64,000 nt of DNA from an uncultured Clostridium sp. Its GTDB lineage: Bacteria; Bacillota; Clostridia; Lachnospirales; Lachnospiraceae. Under the pieces are notes generated by a model. The model saw only the letters and a list, made by a program, of their open reading frames with translations, was not told where the DNA came from and searched no databases. Shown here piece after piece: positions 8,859 to 18,366 of this stretch. The DNA lies in NCBI GenBank assembly GCA_947253885.1, contig CAMYAO010000004.1, forward strand, positions 1-64,000. The letters are read 5' to 3'. How positions within the stretch are numbered: the first letter of the stretch is position 1; every line of letters starts with the position of its first letter. The position numbers and the translations under genes were made by a program.

Positions 8859-8886
8859 TGGATGGAGATGCTCCATCCACTTTTTT
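8859..8886 (+). terminator. Rho-independent terminator
   Basis: TGGATGGAG (8859-8867) and CTCCATCCA (8871-8879) form a perfect 9-bp stem with a 3-base loop, followed by six T. It separates the deacetylase from the ABC exporter. Confidence 0.9.
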
Positions 8887-8901
8887 ATGTGAGGAGAAAC
8901 A

Positions 8902-10632
8902 ATGAAAAAATTACTCGTACATTTAAACCCATACAGACTGGAAGCTCTGTTGGGACCGGTTTTTAAGCTATTGGAAGCGGCACTCGAACTTGTGGTACCT
9001 CTGGTGGTTGCAAAAGTCATCGATAATGGTATTGCACATTCAGATTCCGGTTATGTGATTCGCATGTGCATTTGTTTGATTGTATTGGGAATGATCGGAT
9101 TGTCTTCTTCCATAACTGCACAATATTTTTCGGCGAAGGCGGCAACCGGATTTGCAAAAGAAGTCAGAGAAGTATTGTTTTCCAAAATTATGAAGTTGAC
9201 TCACAGTCAGGTTGATCAGATGGGAACAGATACCCTTATCACCAGGATGACATCGGATTTGAATCAGGTACAGGACGGAGTTAATATGACTCTTCGCTTA
9301 CTGCTTCGGTCTCCGTTTGTTGTTTTCGGAGCAATGGTAATGGCTTTTACGATAGATGTAAAGATTGGGGTAATTTTTTTAATTGCAATTATTATATTAT
9401 CAATTGTGGTATATATCATTCTGAAAGTGACTGTACCAATGTATCGTTCCGTACAGGGACTGTTGGACAAGGTATTGGGAACGACAAGAGAAAATCTGAT
9501 GGGGGTACGTGTAATACGTGCTTTTGTACGCGAGAAGGAAGAGGTTGTAAAATTTCGTCAGGAAAACGAAACTCTGACAAAGAGACAAAAAACAGTCGGA
9601 AGGATCTCCGGGTTGATGAATCCGCTGACGTTTGCAATTATCAATATTGCGATTATTATTTTAGTATACAAGGGAGCTGTTCAGGTATCGGCAGGCTTGC
9701 TTACACAGGGAGCTGTAGTAGCACTTTATAACTATATGTCTCAGATTCTGGTTGAGTTAATCAAGTTTGCATATATGATTATAAATCTTTCAAAGGCGAT
9801 TGCATGTGGTAATCGTGTACAGGAGCAGTTGGAGCTGTGTGAAGAAGCAATCGCTACAGAGACGGTTTCACAAATTGTTTCCGATAAGGCGTTTTTGGAA
9901 GCGGATCAGGCCTGCTTGCGTTATGAGGGAACGCCGGAGGATGCTCTTTCAGATATTTCTTTGAAAATGAATAAAGGTGATATAGTAGGGATTATCGGAG
10001 GAACCGGATCAGGTAAAAGTTCTTTGGTACAAATGCTTCAGGGACTCTATGCGCTTCGGAAAGGGGAGATTTATTTTTCGGGAGAAAAGATAGATCCGTT
10101 TGCAGGAGAGCATCTGAGAAGGCGGATCGGGTACGTTCCGCAAAAGGCGGTATTATTTCAGGGAACTTTAAGAGAAAACTTATTATGGGGAAATCCGGAT
10201 GCAACTGATGAGGAATTGCTTCAGGCTTTGCGGAATGCACAATTCTCAGATGTAGTAGAAAAAAAAGAGGGATTGGATACTGATGTGGAACAGGGAGGAG
10301 GCAATTTCTCCGGAGGGCAAAAACAAAGGATCAGTATTGCAAGAGCATTGGTTCGAGAGCCGGAATTGTTGATATTGGATGACAGTACATCGGCATTGGA
10401 TTTAGCAACGGAAGCGGAGTTGAGAAAGGTGTTGCTGACACTGCCTTACAAGCCTTTAATGCTGTTAGTATCACAAAGAGTTTCTTTCCTGTCTCATACC
10501 GATCGTATTTTGGTGTTGGAGGATGGGAGAATCGTCGGAGACGGAGTGCACAATGAGTTGTTGAAGAATTGTACAGTATATCGGGAACTTGCAAAGTCTC
10601 AGGGAGTAGGAGGGATTGAAAATGAGCGCTAA
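8902..10632 (+). CDS. ABC exporter half-transporter, subunit 1 (degenerate catalytic site)
   Basis: 576 residues: a six-helix ABC exporter membrane domain (about 15-310) and an ATPase domain (about 330-570). Walker A is GGTGSGKSS (366-374) and the signature FSGGQ is canonical (469-473). The residue after the Walker B aspartate is Asp, not the catalytic Glu (LLILDDSTSALD), and the H-loop His is Gln (LLVSQRVSF). This is the known pattern of the degenerate subunit in heterodimeric exporters such as BmrC/BmrD and TM287/288. It overlaps the next gene by 11 bases and presumably pairs with it to export a drug, lipid or peptide. The substrate cannot be told from sequence. Confidence 0.92.
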   Translation: MKKLLVHLNPYRLEALLGPVFKLLEAALELVVPLVVAKVIDNGIAHSDSGYVIRMCICLIVLGMIGLSSSITAQYFSAKAATGFAKEVREVLFSKIMKLTHSQVDQMGTDTLITRMTSDLNQVQDGVNMTLRLLLRSPFVVFGAMVMAFTIDVKIGVIFLIAIIILSIVVYIILKVTVPMYRSVQGLLDKVLGTTRENLMGVRVIRAFVREKEEVVKFRQENETLTKRQKTVGRISGLMNPLTFAIINIAIIILVYKGAVQVSAGLLTQGAVVALYNYMSQILVELIKFAYMIINLSKAIACGNRVQEQLELCEEAIATETVSQIVSDKAFLEADQACLRYEGTPEDALSDISLKMNKGDIVGIIGGTGSGKSSLVQMLQGLYALRKGEIYFSGEKIDPFAGEHLRRRIGYVPQKAVLFQGTLRENLLWGNPDATDEELLQALRNAQFSDVVEKKEGLDTDVEQGGGNFSGGQKQRISIARALVREPELLILDDSTSALDLATEAELRKVLLTLPYKPLMLLVSQRVSFLSHTDRILVLEDGRIVGDGVHNELLKNCTVYRELAKSQGVGGIENER

Positions 10633-12436
10633 TATGTTTGGACAAAACCCTACGGTCGGAGAATCAACACTTGAAAAAAAAGGACAGATTGAAGTATTAA
10701 AAAAAGTATTAAAGTTATTGCGCCCGTATCGTTTTTTTATGTTTCTGACCATTCTCTGTGCAGCATTAAATGTAGTGGGGAGTTTGTATTTGCCGGTTTT
10801 GATCGGTCGGGCAATTGATCTGATCGCAGGAAAGGGAAAGGTGGATCTGGACGGAATTGTCAAGTTGTTGATCAGAATTGCAATTGTAATTGTTATTACC
10901 GCAGTTGTAACATGGATTATGAACCTGATCAATAATAAGATTGTGTATGAAGTAATTGCAGACATGAGGAAGTCGGCATTTGATGTTATTCAGATTCTAC
11001 CTCTCAGATATATTGATGAACATCCGACCGGTTCGATTGTCAGCAAGGTTATTGCAGATGTGGATCAGTTTTCAAGCGGATTATTATTGGGATTTACACA
11101 ATTGTTTACCGGAGTGGTAACGATTGTAGGTACACTGTTGTTTATGTTGTCGGTAAAACCGCTTATGACACTTTTGGTAGTAGTACTGACACCGATATCT
11201 TTGTTTGCGGCACGATTTATTGCAACCAGAACATACAGTTTATTTATGCAACAATCAAGATTAAGAGGAAAACAGACCGGATATATTGATGAAATGGTGG
11301 GAAATCAGAAATTGGTTCGTATTTTCTCCAAGGAGCAGGATGTAATTCAGATGTTTAATCAAATAAACAACGATTTGTATCAGTGCAGTAAGCGCGCTAC
11401 CTTTTTCTCATCTTTAACAAACCCCGTAACAAGATTTGTCAATGCACTTGTTTATGCTTTGATCTGCGGGTTTGGAGCAGTGTATGTGATTGCCGGCGGA
11501 ATGACAGTCGGTGGATTAGTGGCATTTTTAAGCTATGCAAGTCAATATACAAAGCCATTTAATGAAATATCGGGAGTTATTACAGAACTGCAGAATTCTC
11601 TCGCCTGTGCCGGAAGAGTATTTGATCTGATTGAAGAAGATACAATTCTGCCGGATGCATCTGATGCAAAGGAATGGGAAAAGTCGGAAGGAAGAGTGAG
11701 CTTTCAGAGTGTTTACTTTTCTTATCGGCAACCGGTAACAGAAGAGATGGAGTATACGATATCCGATCTGTCTACTGAGATTGAGCCGGGATCACAGGTA
11801 GCCATTGTCGGACCGACCGGTTGCGGGAAAACCACACTGATCAATTTACTGATGAGGTTTTATGAGTTGGATAAGGGAGAAATCCGTTTTGACACTTATG
11901 GAATGAAGTCTTTGACCAGAAAAAGTATTCGGAAAAACATCGGCATGGTGCTGCAGGATACCTGGTTGCAGTCCGGAACAATTCGGGATAATATTGCAAT
12001 GGGAAATCCGACTGCAAGTATGGATGAGGTGATAGAAGCCGCAAAAGCGGCACATGCAGATTCTTTTATACGAAGATTACCACAGCAGTATAACACTTAT
12101 ATAGGTGAAAACGGAGGAAGTCTCTCTCAGGGACAAAAACAGCTTTTGTGTATTGCGAGGATCTTTTTATCCGCTCCTCCGATGCTGATTTTGGATGAAG
12201 CAACCTCCTCTATTGATACAAGAACTGAACATCAGGTGCAGGACGCACTGAATCAGCTGATGAAAGGGAGAACCAGTCTGGTAGTGGCACATCGTCTCTC
12301 CACCATACAAGGTGCAGATAAGATTCTTGTAATGAAAGACGGAGAGATTCTGGAAGAGGGAAATCATCAGGATTTATTGCAAAAAGAAGGGTTCTATCAC
12401 CACTTATATTACAGCCAATTTGAGACTTTACTCTAG
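10622..12436 (+). CDS. ABC exporter half-transporter, subunit 2 (catalytic Walker B)
   Basis: About 604 residues with the same membrane-plus-ATPase layout. Walker A is GPTGCGKTT, Walker B LILDEATSSID has the catalytic Glu, and the H-loop is VVAHRLST. The signature is SLSQGQKQ, with Gln in place of the first Gly. Together with subunit 1's altered Walker B this gives one working and one degenerate ATP site. The start is the ATG at 10622, seven bases after AGGAGGG; an upstream TTG at 10616 is too close to that site. Confidence 0.92.
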   Translation: MSANMFGQNPTVGESTLEKKGQIEVLKKVLKLLRPYRFFMFLTILCAALNVVGSLYLPVLIGRAIDLIAGKGKVDLDGIVKLLIRIAIVIVITAVVTWIMNLINNKIVYEVIADMRKSAFDVIQILPLRYIDEHPTGSIVSKVIADVDQFSSGLLLGFTQLFTGVVTIVGTLLFMLSVKPLMTLLVVVLTPISLFAARFIATRTYSLFMQQSRLRGKQTGYIDEMVGNQKLVRIFSKEQDVIQMFNQINNDLYQCSKRATFFSSLTNPVTRFVNALVYALICGFGAVYVIAGGMTVGGLVAFLSYASQYTKPFNEISGVITELQNSLACAGRVFDLIEEDTILPDASDAKEWEKSEGRVSFQSVYFSYRQPVTEEMEYTISDLSTEIEPGSQVAIVGPTGCGKTTLINLLMRFYELDKGEIRFDTYGMKSLTRKSIRKNIGMVLQDTWLQSGTIRDNIAMGNPTASMDEVIEAAKAAHADSFIRRLPQQYNTYIGENGGSLSQGQKQLLCIARIFLSAPPMLILDEATSSIDTRTEHQVQDALNQLMKGRTSLVVAHRLSTIQGADKILVMKDGEILEEGNHQDLLQKEGFYHHLYYSQFETLL

Positions 12437-12479
12437 TACAGTATTATGATAAGATGTTACTATTATTAGGAGGCAGTCT

Positions 12480-12785
12480 ATGAGTAAGAAGATTCGAACA
12501 GAAGCGGTAGATCATCTCTTTGAAGCGGTTCTTTCCCTTAAGGATAAGGAAGAATGTTATACATTTTTTGAGGATGTATGTACGATTAATGAGCTGTTAT
12601 CTATGTCTCAGCGTTTAGAAGTGGCATCCATGCTGCGGGAAAAGCGGACCTATTTGGATATTGCGGAAAAAACCGGGGCATCCACTGCGACTATCAGTCG
12701 TGTCAATCGTTCTCTTAATTACGGTAACGACGGATATAATTTGGTGTTCAGCAGATTGGAAGCAAAAGCAATGGAAGAGAAGTAG
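12480..12785 (+). CDS. yerC: YerC/YecD family TrpR-related DNA-binding protein
   Basis: 101 residues with a Trp-repressor-like helix-turn-helix: MSQRLEVASMLREKRTYLDI, then ASTATISRVNRSLNYG as the recognition helix. The family is widespread in Firmicutes, and no ligand is established that I can rely on. It is followed by pcrA, as near the pcrA region of Bacillus subtilis. It has a strong AGGAGG ribosome site. A terminator-like hairpin lies between it and pcrA. Confidence 0.85.
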   Translation: MSKKIRTEAVDHLFEAVLSLKDKEECYTFFEDVCTINELLSMSQRLEVASMLREKRTYLDIAEKTGASTATISRVNRSLNYGNDGYNLVFSRLEAKAMEEK

Positions 12786-12814
12786 GAAATTTGAAAACGA
12801 AATACGTTTCACAT

Positions 12815-12854
12815 AAAGCACCTGTTATTATGGATATGATAGCAGGTGCTTTTA
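12815..12854 (+). terminator. terminator between yerC and pcrA
   Basis: AAAGCACCTG (12815-12824) and CAGGTGCTTT (12843-12852) form a perfect 10-bp stem with an 18-base loop, ending in four T. It lies 20 bases before the pcrA start codon, so termination here would act directly on pcrA expression. Confidence 0.7.
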
Positions 12855-12872
12855 TGCGAACAGGAGAATAAT

Positions 12873-15095
12873 ATGAGTAAATACGATATGTTAAATCCGC
12901 CTCAAAAAGAGGCAACTTTTTATACAGACGGGCCATTGTTGATTTTGGCCGGTGCCGGATCCGGGAAAACAAGGGTGCTGACACATCGGGCGGCATTTTT
13001 GGTGGAGCAGTGCGGAGTGAATCCTTTTCGGATTATGGCAATTACATTTACAAATAAAGCGGCTTTCGAAATGAGAGAGAGAATCAGTCATACGATCGGA
13101 CAGGGTGCAGATGCTTTATGGGTGAGAACCTTTCATTCTAGCTGTGTGAGGATATTGAGACGCTACATTGATCGGATCGGTTATTCTAATAATTTTTCTA
13201 TCTATGATGCCGATGATCAAAAAAATATCATGAAGGATATTTGTAAGCGTTTGGAAATCAACACAAAGATGTATAAGGAGCGCATGTTCCTCAATACAAT
13301 CAGTACCGCCAAGAATGAATTGATCACACCGGAAGAGTTTGCACTGGAAACAGCAAATGATTTCGGACGTCAAAAGCAGGCACAGGTATACAAGGAATAT
13401 CAGAGGGTGTTAAAAAAGAATGACGCATTGGATTTTGATGATCTGATCTTTCGATGTGTTGAGTTGCTTCGTAAGGATGAAGAGGTGCGTACCTATTATC
13501 AGGAACGATTTCAGTATATTATGGTAGATGAATATCAGGATACCAACACCGCGCAGTTTGAATTGGTGCGTCTGCTTTCAGGAAAATACAGAAATCTTTG
13601 TGTTGTAGGAGATGATGATCAGTCTATTTATAAATTTCGTGGAGCTAACATACAGAATATTCTTAATTTTGAAAAATACTTTCCGGATGCAAAGATAATT
13701 AAGTTGGAACAGAATTACAGAAGTACCCAGAACATATTGGATGCGGCGAATTCCGTGATTCAGAATAATCAGGGGAGAAAAGAAAAACACCTTTGGACAG
13801 AGCAGAAGGATGGAGCAAAAATTAATTTTTATTCTTTTCAGACGGCGTATGATGAAGCGGAAGGAGTGGTTCGTTCTATTGCAAAATCAGTTCGTGAAAG
13901 AAGATTTTCTTATGGAGAAACTGCAATTTTATATCGAACCAATGCACAGTCACGACTGCTGGAAGAGAAGATGGTAGGATATAATATTCCATATAAAATT
14001 GTCGGCGGAGTAAACTTCTATTCCAGAAGAGAAATCAAAGATGTACTTGCATATTTAAAGACCATTGACAATGCAAGTGATGATTTGTCGGTAAAGAGAA
14101 TCATCAATGTTCCGAAAAGAGGAATCGGGGCTACGACCATCCAAAGGGTACAGGCGTATGCAGATGTGAACAATCTGAATTTCTTTGAAGCACTTATGGA
14201 GGCGGATCGTATCCCTTCTCTGGGTAAATCGGCAGGTAAGCTGACCGGTTTTGTGAATTTTATTAGAAAAATGCGGGCATTGCTGCAAGAAAGCACTATT
14301 CATCAACTGGTAGATGACTTGCTGGAGGAAACCGGTTATATAGCTGATCTGGAAGCTCAGAATGAGGAAGAAGCAACTGTCAGGATTGAAAATATTGAGG
14401 AACTTCAAAATAAGATCATTGATTATGAGGAGCAGCAGAAAGATGCCAGTCTGAGCAGTTTTTTAGATGAAGTATCTCTGGTAGCGGATATTGATTCTGT
14501 AGATGATAATCAGGATTATGTGGTATTGATGACCTTACATAGTGCCAAAGGACTGGAATTTCCACAGGTTTATATGACCGGAATGGAAGACGGATTGTTT
14601 CCAAGCTATATGTGCATAACGAGTGAGGATGCGACTGAGCTTGAGGAGGAACGCCGTCTTTGTTATGTCGGCATTACGAGAGCGATGAGAGAATTAACAT
14701 TAACTTGTGCACAGCAGAGAATGGTAAGAGGAGAAACGCAGTTTAATAAAGTATCCAGATTTATAAAGGAAATTCCGAAAGAACTGTTGAACGGTTCTGC
14801 CAATATTCCGAAAGAAACCGGAAACCTGTTTCAAAAGGAAAACGGTTATCGGACTGCAAAAAAAGCATTTCATTCGTCTGATTCATACGGTTTAAAAATG
14901 CGTAATTTTGGAAATCAGGACAAATTGGGGAATCTGGATTATCAGGAGGAGGATCGAGTGGTTCACAGCAAGTTTGGAGAGGGAACGGTTTTGAATATTG
15001 TTTCCGGTGGACGTGATTACGAGGTAACAGTAGAATTTGATAAAGCCGGAGTACGCAAAATGTTCGCATTGTTTGCAAAATTAAAAAAAGTATGA
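12873..15095 (+). CDS. pcrA: ATP-dependent 3'-5' DNA helicase PcrA (UvrD family)
   Basis: 740 residues, the normal size. SF1A helicase motifs run in order: Walker A AGAGSGKT (26-33), FTNKAAFEM (Ia), DFDDL, VDEYQDTN (II), GDDDQSIYKFRGA (III), EQNYRST (IV), MTLHSAKGLEF (V) and YVGITRA (VI). The C-terminal end VHSKFGEGTVLNIV is the RNA-polymerase-interacting Tudor-like region of PcrA. It acts in nucleotide-excision repair and in clearing stalled polymerase. The start is the ATG at 12873, after AGGAG; an upstream in-frame GTG at 12846 lies in the terminator stem and is rejected. Confidence 0.96.
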   Translation: MSKYDMLNPPQKEATFYTDGPLLILAGAGSGKTRVLTHRAAFLVEQCGVNPFRIMAITFTNKAAFEMRERISHTIGQGADALWVRTFHSSCVRILRRYIDRIGYSNNFSIYDADDQKNIMKDICKRLEINTKMYKERMFLNTISTAKNELITPEEFALETANDFGRQKQAQVYKEYQRVLKKNDALDFDDLIFRCVELLRKDEEVRTYYQERFQYIMVDEYQDTNTAQFELVRLLSGKYRNLCVVGDDDQSIYKFRGANIQNILNFEKYFPDAKIIKLEQNYRSTQNILDAANSVIQNNQGRKEKHLWTEQKDGAKINFYSFQTAYDEAEGVVRSIAKSVRERRFSYGETAILYRTNAQSRLLEEKMVGYNIPYKIVGGVNFYSRREIKDVLAYLKTIDNASDDLSVKRIINVPKRGIGATTIQRVQAYADVNNLNFFEALMEADRIPSLGKSAGKLTGFVNFIRKMRALLQESTIHQLVDDLLEETGYIADLEAQNEEEATVRIENIEELQNKIIDYEEQQKDASLSSFLDEVSLVADIDSVDDNQDYVVLMTLHSAKGLEFPQVYMTGMEDGLFPSYMCITSEDATELEEERRLCYVGITRAMRELTLTCAQQRMVRGETQFNKVSRFIKEIPKELLNGSANIPKETGNLFQKENGYRTAKKAFHSSDSYGLKMRNFGNQDKLGNLDYQEEDRVVHSKFGEGTVLNIVSGGRDYEVTVEFDKAGVRKMFALFAKLKKV

Positions 15096-15134
15096 TAGAC
15101 TACGCCTAAACAGACAATGGTAAAGGAGTGTGTG

Positions 15135-15440
15135 ATGAAAAATATGGACAATCTTTTAGAGATAATAAAACGTGGAAAACTTATGGAGTCCGAAGAGCAT
15201 AACACTTTAAAAACAATCTTAAAGCTTGTAGGTATCGGGTTAGCTGTTATTGCAGTGCTTGCAGGATCGTTATATTTTGTTTATAAGTATTTTACACCAA
15301 AGTACGTGGATGAATTTGAAGATGAATTTGATGATAAATTTTTCGAAGATGAAGTGATATTTAAAGATGATGTTACTTTCAAACAAGACGCCGATGTAAA
15401 TGTAGATGCATTTTTTGAAGAAGAAGCAAAGACAGAATAA
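15135..15440 (+). CDS. small single-pass membrane protein, unknown function
   Basis: 101 residues: a charged N-terminus (about 1-25), one membrane helix (about 29-49, VGIGLAVIAVLAGSLYFVY) and a strongly acidic C-terminal tail rich in Asp, Glu and Phe (EFEDEFDDKFFEDE). The start is the ATG at 15135, after AAAGGAG. I do not recognise the family. It sits between pcrA and trmFO and is closed by a strong terminator. Confidence 0.7.
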   Translation: MKNMDNLLEIIKRGKLMESEEHNTLKTILKLVGIGLAVIAVLAGSLYFVYKYFTPKYVDEFEDEFDDKFFEDEVIFKDDVTFKQDADVNVDAFFEEEAKTE

Positions 15441-15447
15441 GTTGATC

Positions 15448-15474
15448 ACCCCCACTCTTTGAGTGGGGGTTTTT
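15448..15474 (+). terminator. strong terminator directly abutting the trmFO start
   Basis: ACCCCCACTC (15448-15457) and GAGTGGGGGT (15461-15470) form a perfect 10-bp stem with a 3-base loop, followed by four more T. The first possible trmFO ATG begins at 15475, the very next base. The stem's GGGGGT arm could also be the trmFO ribosome site. Confidence 0.9.
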
Positions 15475-16824
15475 ATGAAAGCAGGTAATATGAATCAAGA
15501 ATATATCACGGTAATTGGAGCCGGATTGGCAGGAAGTGAGGCGGCTTATCAGATCGCACAAAGAGGAATTAAGGTACATTTATATGAAATGCGCGGGACT
15601 AAATCCACGCCACAGCATAAGACTGACCGATTTGCAGAATTGGTTTGTTCCAATTCATTCAGAGGAGATGCTCTGACAAATGCTGTTGGACTGTTGAAAG
15701 AAGAAATGCGGAGAATGGGATCGGTTATTTTAAAAGCTGCAGAAGCAACCAGGGTACCGGCAGGCGGAGCTTTGGCAGTGGATCGCGCCGCATTTTCTGA
15801 GATGGTTACAGAAGAGGTCAGTCATCATCCGTTGATAACTGTGATTCGGGAAGAAGTAACGGAGTTACCGACTGATACCATTACAGTAGTAGCGTCAGGT
15901 CCGCTGACAAGTGATGCCCTGGCAGAGAAAATACATACATTGAATGGCGGTAAGGGATTCTATTTTTATGATGCGGCGGCACCGATCGTAGATGTGAGCA
16001 CAATAGATATGGAAAAAGTTTATCTGAAGTCCCGTTATGATAAAGGAGAGGCGGCATACTTAAATGCACCGATGACTAAGGAAGAGTTTTTGGCATTCCA
16101 TAATGAACTGGTTCATGCAGAGGATGCACCGGTTAATTCGTTCGAAAAGGAGAAGTATTTTGAAGGCTGTATGCCGATTGAAATTATGGCAAGAAGAGGG
16201 ATAAAAACAATGCTGTACGGCCCGATGAAGCCGGTCGGATTGGAATATCCAGACTCTTACCAAGGAAAAAGAGACGGGGATTACAGGACTCCCTATGCAG
16301 TAGTACAGCTGCGTCAGGATAATGCGGCAGGAAGTTTATACAATTTGGTCGGGTTTCAAACACACTTAAAATGGGGAGAACAAAAAAGAGTTTTTTCTAT
16401 GATTCCGGGATTAGAGCATGCAGAGTTTGTTCGTTACGGAGTAATGCATCGAAATTCTTATATGGATGCGCCGGAGTTATTGACCGAAACTTTTCAGTCA
16501 AAAAAACGGAGAAATATTTTTTTCGCAGGACAGATGACCGGAGTAGAGGGATATATAGAGTCGGCAGCTTCAGGAATGGTGGCTGGGATCAATGCGGCTC
16601 AGATGTTTCAGGGAAAGGCTGAGATAATCTTCCCCGACACAACGGCGATCGGGAGTCTGCCGCATTATATAACACATGCAGACAGCAAGCATTTTCAGCC
16701 GATGAATGTAAATTTCGGAATTATCAGAGCATTGGAGGGAGAACGGATAAAAGACAAGAAGCTGCGATATGAGGCAATTGCAAAGAGAGCTTTGGAAGAC
16801 ATAGAACTGTTCTTATCTATCTGA
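15475..16824 (+). CDS. trmFO: methylenetetrahydrofolate-tRNA-(uracil-54-C5)-methyltransferase TrmFO
   Basis: About 449 residues. It makes ribothymidine at position 54 of tRNA, using methylene-THF and FADH2. The FAD Rossmann motif [12 protein letters not shown] is at the N-terminus, then [13 protein letters not shown] and [10 protein letters not shown], with [17 protein letters not shown] near the C-terminus, all family hallmarks. Start choice is uncertain: ATG 15475 touches a terminator, while ATG 15490 (giving [12 protein letters not shown]) fits the family length but has only AGGT three bases away. Confidence 0.93.
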   Translation: MKAGNMNQEYITVIGAGLAGSEAAYQIAQRGIKVHLYEMRGTKSTPQHKTDRFAELVCSNSFRGDALTNAVGLLKEEMRRMGSVILKAAEATRVPAGGALAVDRAAFSEMVTEEVSHHPLITVIREEVTELPTDTITVVASGPLTSDALAEKIHTLNGGKGFYFYDAAAPIVDVSTIDMEKVYLKSRYDKGEAAYLNAPMTKEEFLAFHNELVHAEDAPVNSFEKEKYFEGCMPIEIMARRGIKTMLYGPMKPVGLEYPDSYQGKRDGDYRTPYAVVQLRQDNAAGSLYNLVGFQTHLKWGEQKRVFSMIPGLEHAEFVRYGVMHRNSYMDAPELLTETFQSKKRRNIFFAGQMTGVEGYIESAASGMVAGINAAQMFQGKAEIIFPDTTAIGSLPHYITHADSKHFQPMNVNFGIIRALEGERIKDKKLRYEAIAKRALEDIELFLSI

Positions 16825-16914
16825 TACTATGATATAAGGTTAGATTTGTATGAGAGGGAAATGCAACAGTATGGTAATTCGGCGTTGATATAAAAATCAT
16901 GTGGATTAGATTTT

Positions 16915-16940
16915 AAGACGGTAGAAATACCGTCTTTTTT
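16915..16940 (+). terminator. Rho-independent terminator after trmFO
   Basis: AAGACGGTA (16915-16923) and TACCGTCTT (16928-16936) form a perfect 9-bp stem with a GAAA loop and a T tract. Confidence 0.9.
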
Positions 16941-17091
16941 GCATCAAAATTGTGGAGTAGAAGGGCTGCAAATAAAAAGGGAGATATTCTAATATATTTA
17001 AAATCGGGTCAGTGGGAAATAGTAGACGAAACGAAAAAAACAAGGTATGATTTATTTAAATAACATATTTAAAGTTAAAAAGGAGGTTTTA

Positions 17092-18357
17092 ATGGGGTTA
17101 ATTAAAGCAGCGTTAGGATCATTTGGCGGAACAATGGCGGATCAGTGGAAGGAGTTTTTTACTTGTGATGCATTGGATGCGACTACTTTAATGGTTATGG
17201 GAAGAAAACAGACGAGTAAGCGTTCGTCCAACACACACGGACATGACAATGTTATTTCAGCCGGTTCAGGGATTGCCGTGGCAGACGGTCAATGTATGCT
17301 GATTGTAGATCAGGGAAAGGTTGTAGAGGTCTGTGCGGAACCGGGAGAGTACACCTATGATTCTTCTTCTGAACCGAGTATTTTTACCGGAGGTTTCGGA
17401 GAAGGATTAAAGAAAACTTTTCAGACAATGGGAAAACGTTTTACTTATGGTGGGGATACTGCACGAGACCAAAGGGTTTACTATATTAATACAAAGGAAT
17501 TATTGGACAATAAATTCGGAACACCTACACCGGTTCCGTTTCGTGTAGTAGATTCCAATATCGGATTGGATATGGATGTTTCGGTTCGTTGTAACGGGAT
17601 TTATTCTTATCGAATTACAGATCCGATTTTATTTTATACGAATGTATGTGGAAATGTAGAGGGAGACTATAAGAGAGAGCAGATAGACGAGCAGTTAAGA
17701 GCAGAGTTTATCAGTGGACTTCAGCCTGCATTCTCCAGAATATCCGAGTTGGAGATAAGACCGAATGCATTGCCGGGACATGTTACAGAGTTATGTGACG
17801 CAATGAATACGGAATTGACAGCAAAATGGGGACAATTACGAGGATTGAGTGTAGTGTCGATTGCAATGAATTCCATTACACTTCCTGAAGAAGATGCGGA
17901 GTATATCAAAAAGGCACAGCAGGCAGCAATTGCAAGAAATCCGGCAATGGCAGCGGCTACTTTAACACAGGCTCAGGCAGATGCGATGAGAGCGGCAGCA
18001 TCCAATGAGTCCGGGGCTATGACCGGATTTATGGGTATGGGAATGGCATCGAATGCCGGAGGAATCAATTCCAATCAATTATTCCAAATGGCTGCCGGGC
18101 AACAGATATCGGGACAGAACGGACAACCGTCAGGTGGCTGGACTTGTGAATGCGGACATCGGAATACAGGAAAGTTTTGCAGTGAGTGCGGAAGGCCGGA
18201 ACCTGTAAGCGGTTGGACCTGTAGTTGCGGAGCGGTAAATACCGGTAAATTCTGCAGTGAATGCGGAAAACCGGCACCGGAAGGGGAGTGGACCTGCAGT
18301 TGCGGAGCGGCAAATACAGGAAAGTTTTGCAGTGAGTGCGGAAAACCGAGACCGTAA
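17092..18357 (+). CDS. SPFH-domain protein with three tandem zinc ribbons (YdjI-like)
   Basis: 421 residues. The first 300 form an SPFH/band-7-like domain of the YdjI (virion core protein-like) type; IDEQLRAEFISGLQPAFSRI and MNSITLPEEDAEYIKKAQQA lie in its helical end. A Met/Ala/Gly-rich linker follows, then three 25-residue zinc ribbons (WTCxCGxxNTGKFCSECG), each with four Cys. B. subtilis YdjI works with YdjG and YdjH in membrane protection, and the next two genes resemble those partners. The start is the ATG after AAGGAGG; an upstream ATG at 17047 lacks a ribosome site. Confidence 0.88.
   Translation: MGLIKAALGSFGGTMADQWKEFFTCDALDATTLMVMGRKQTSKRSSNTHGHDNVISAGSGIAVADGQCMLIVDQGKVVEVCAEPGEYTYDSSSEPSIFTGGFGEGLKKTFQTMGKRFTYGGDTARDQRVYYINTKELLDNKFGTPTPVPFRVVDSNIGLDMDVSVRCNGIYSYRITDPILFYTNVCGNVEGDYKREQIDEQLRAEFISGLQPAFSRISELEIRPNALPGHVTELCDAMNTELTAKWGQLRGLSVVSIAMNSITLPEEDAEYIKKAQQAAIARNPAMAAATLTQAQADAMRAAASNESGAMTGFMGMGMASNAGGINSNQLFQMAAGQQISGQNGQPSGGWTCECGHRNTGKFCSECGRPEPVSGWTCSCGAVNTGKFCSECGKPAPEGEWTCSCGAANTGKFCSECGKPRP
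18136..18357 (+). repeat. three tandem 75-bp coding repeats (zinc ribbons)
   Basis: The Trp codons opening each unit start at 18139, 18214 and 18289, so the period is exactly 75 bases (25 residues). Units are closely similar at DNA level, which suggests recent duplication and possible copy-number variation between strains. Confidence 0.85.
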
Positions 18358-18366
18358 GGAGGGATT

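Noticed and set aside
10471..10965. Long antisense open frames such as 10471-10965, 27397-27801 and 44079-44564 (minus strand)
   Set aside because: They lie opposite well-supported genes, have no ribosome sites and encode low-quality, motif-free sequence rich in Ser, Ile, Phe or His, as expected from the reverse of codon-biased genes.
18136..18357. Tandem 75-bp repeats as a non-coding satellite
   Set aside because: Each unit keeps the reading frame and all four Cys codons, so they are protein repeats.
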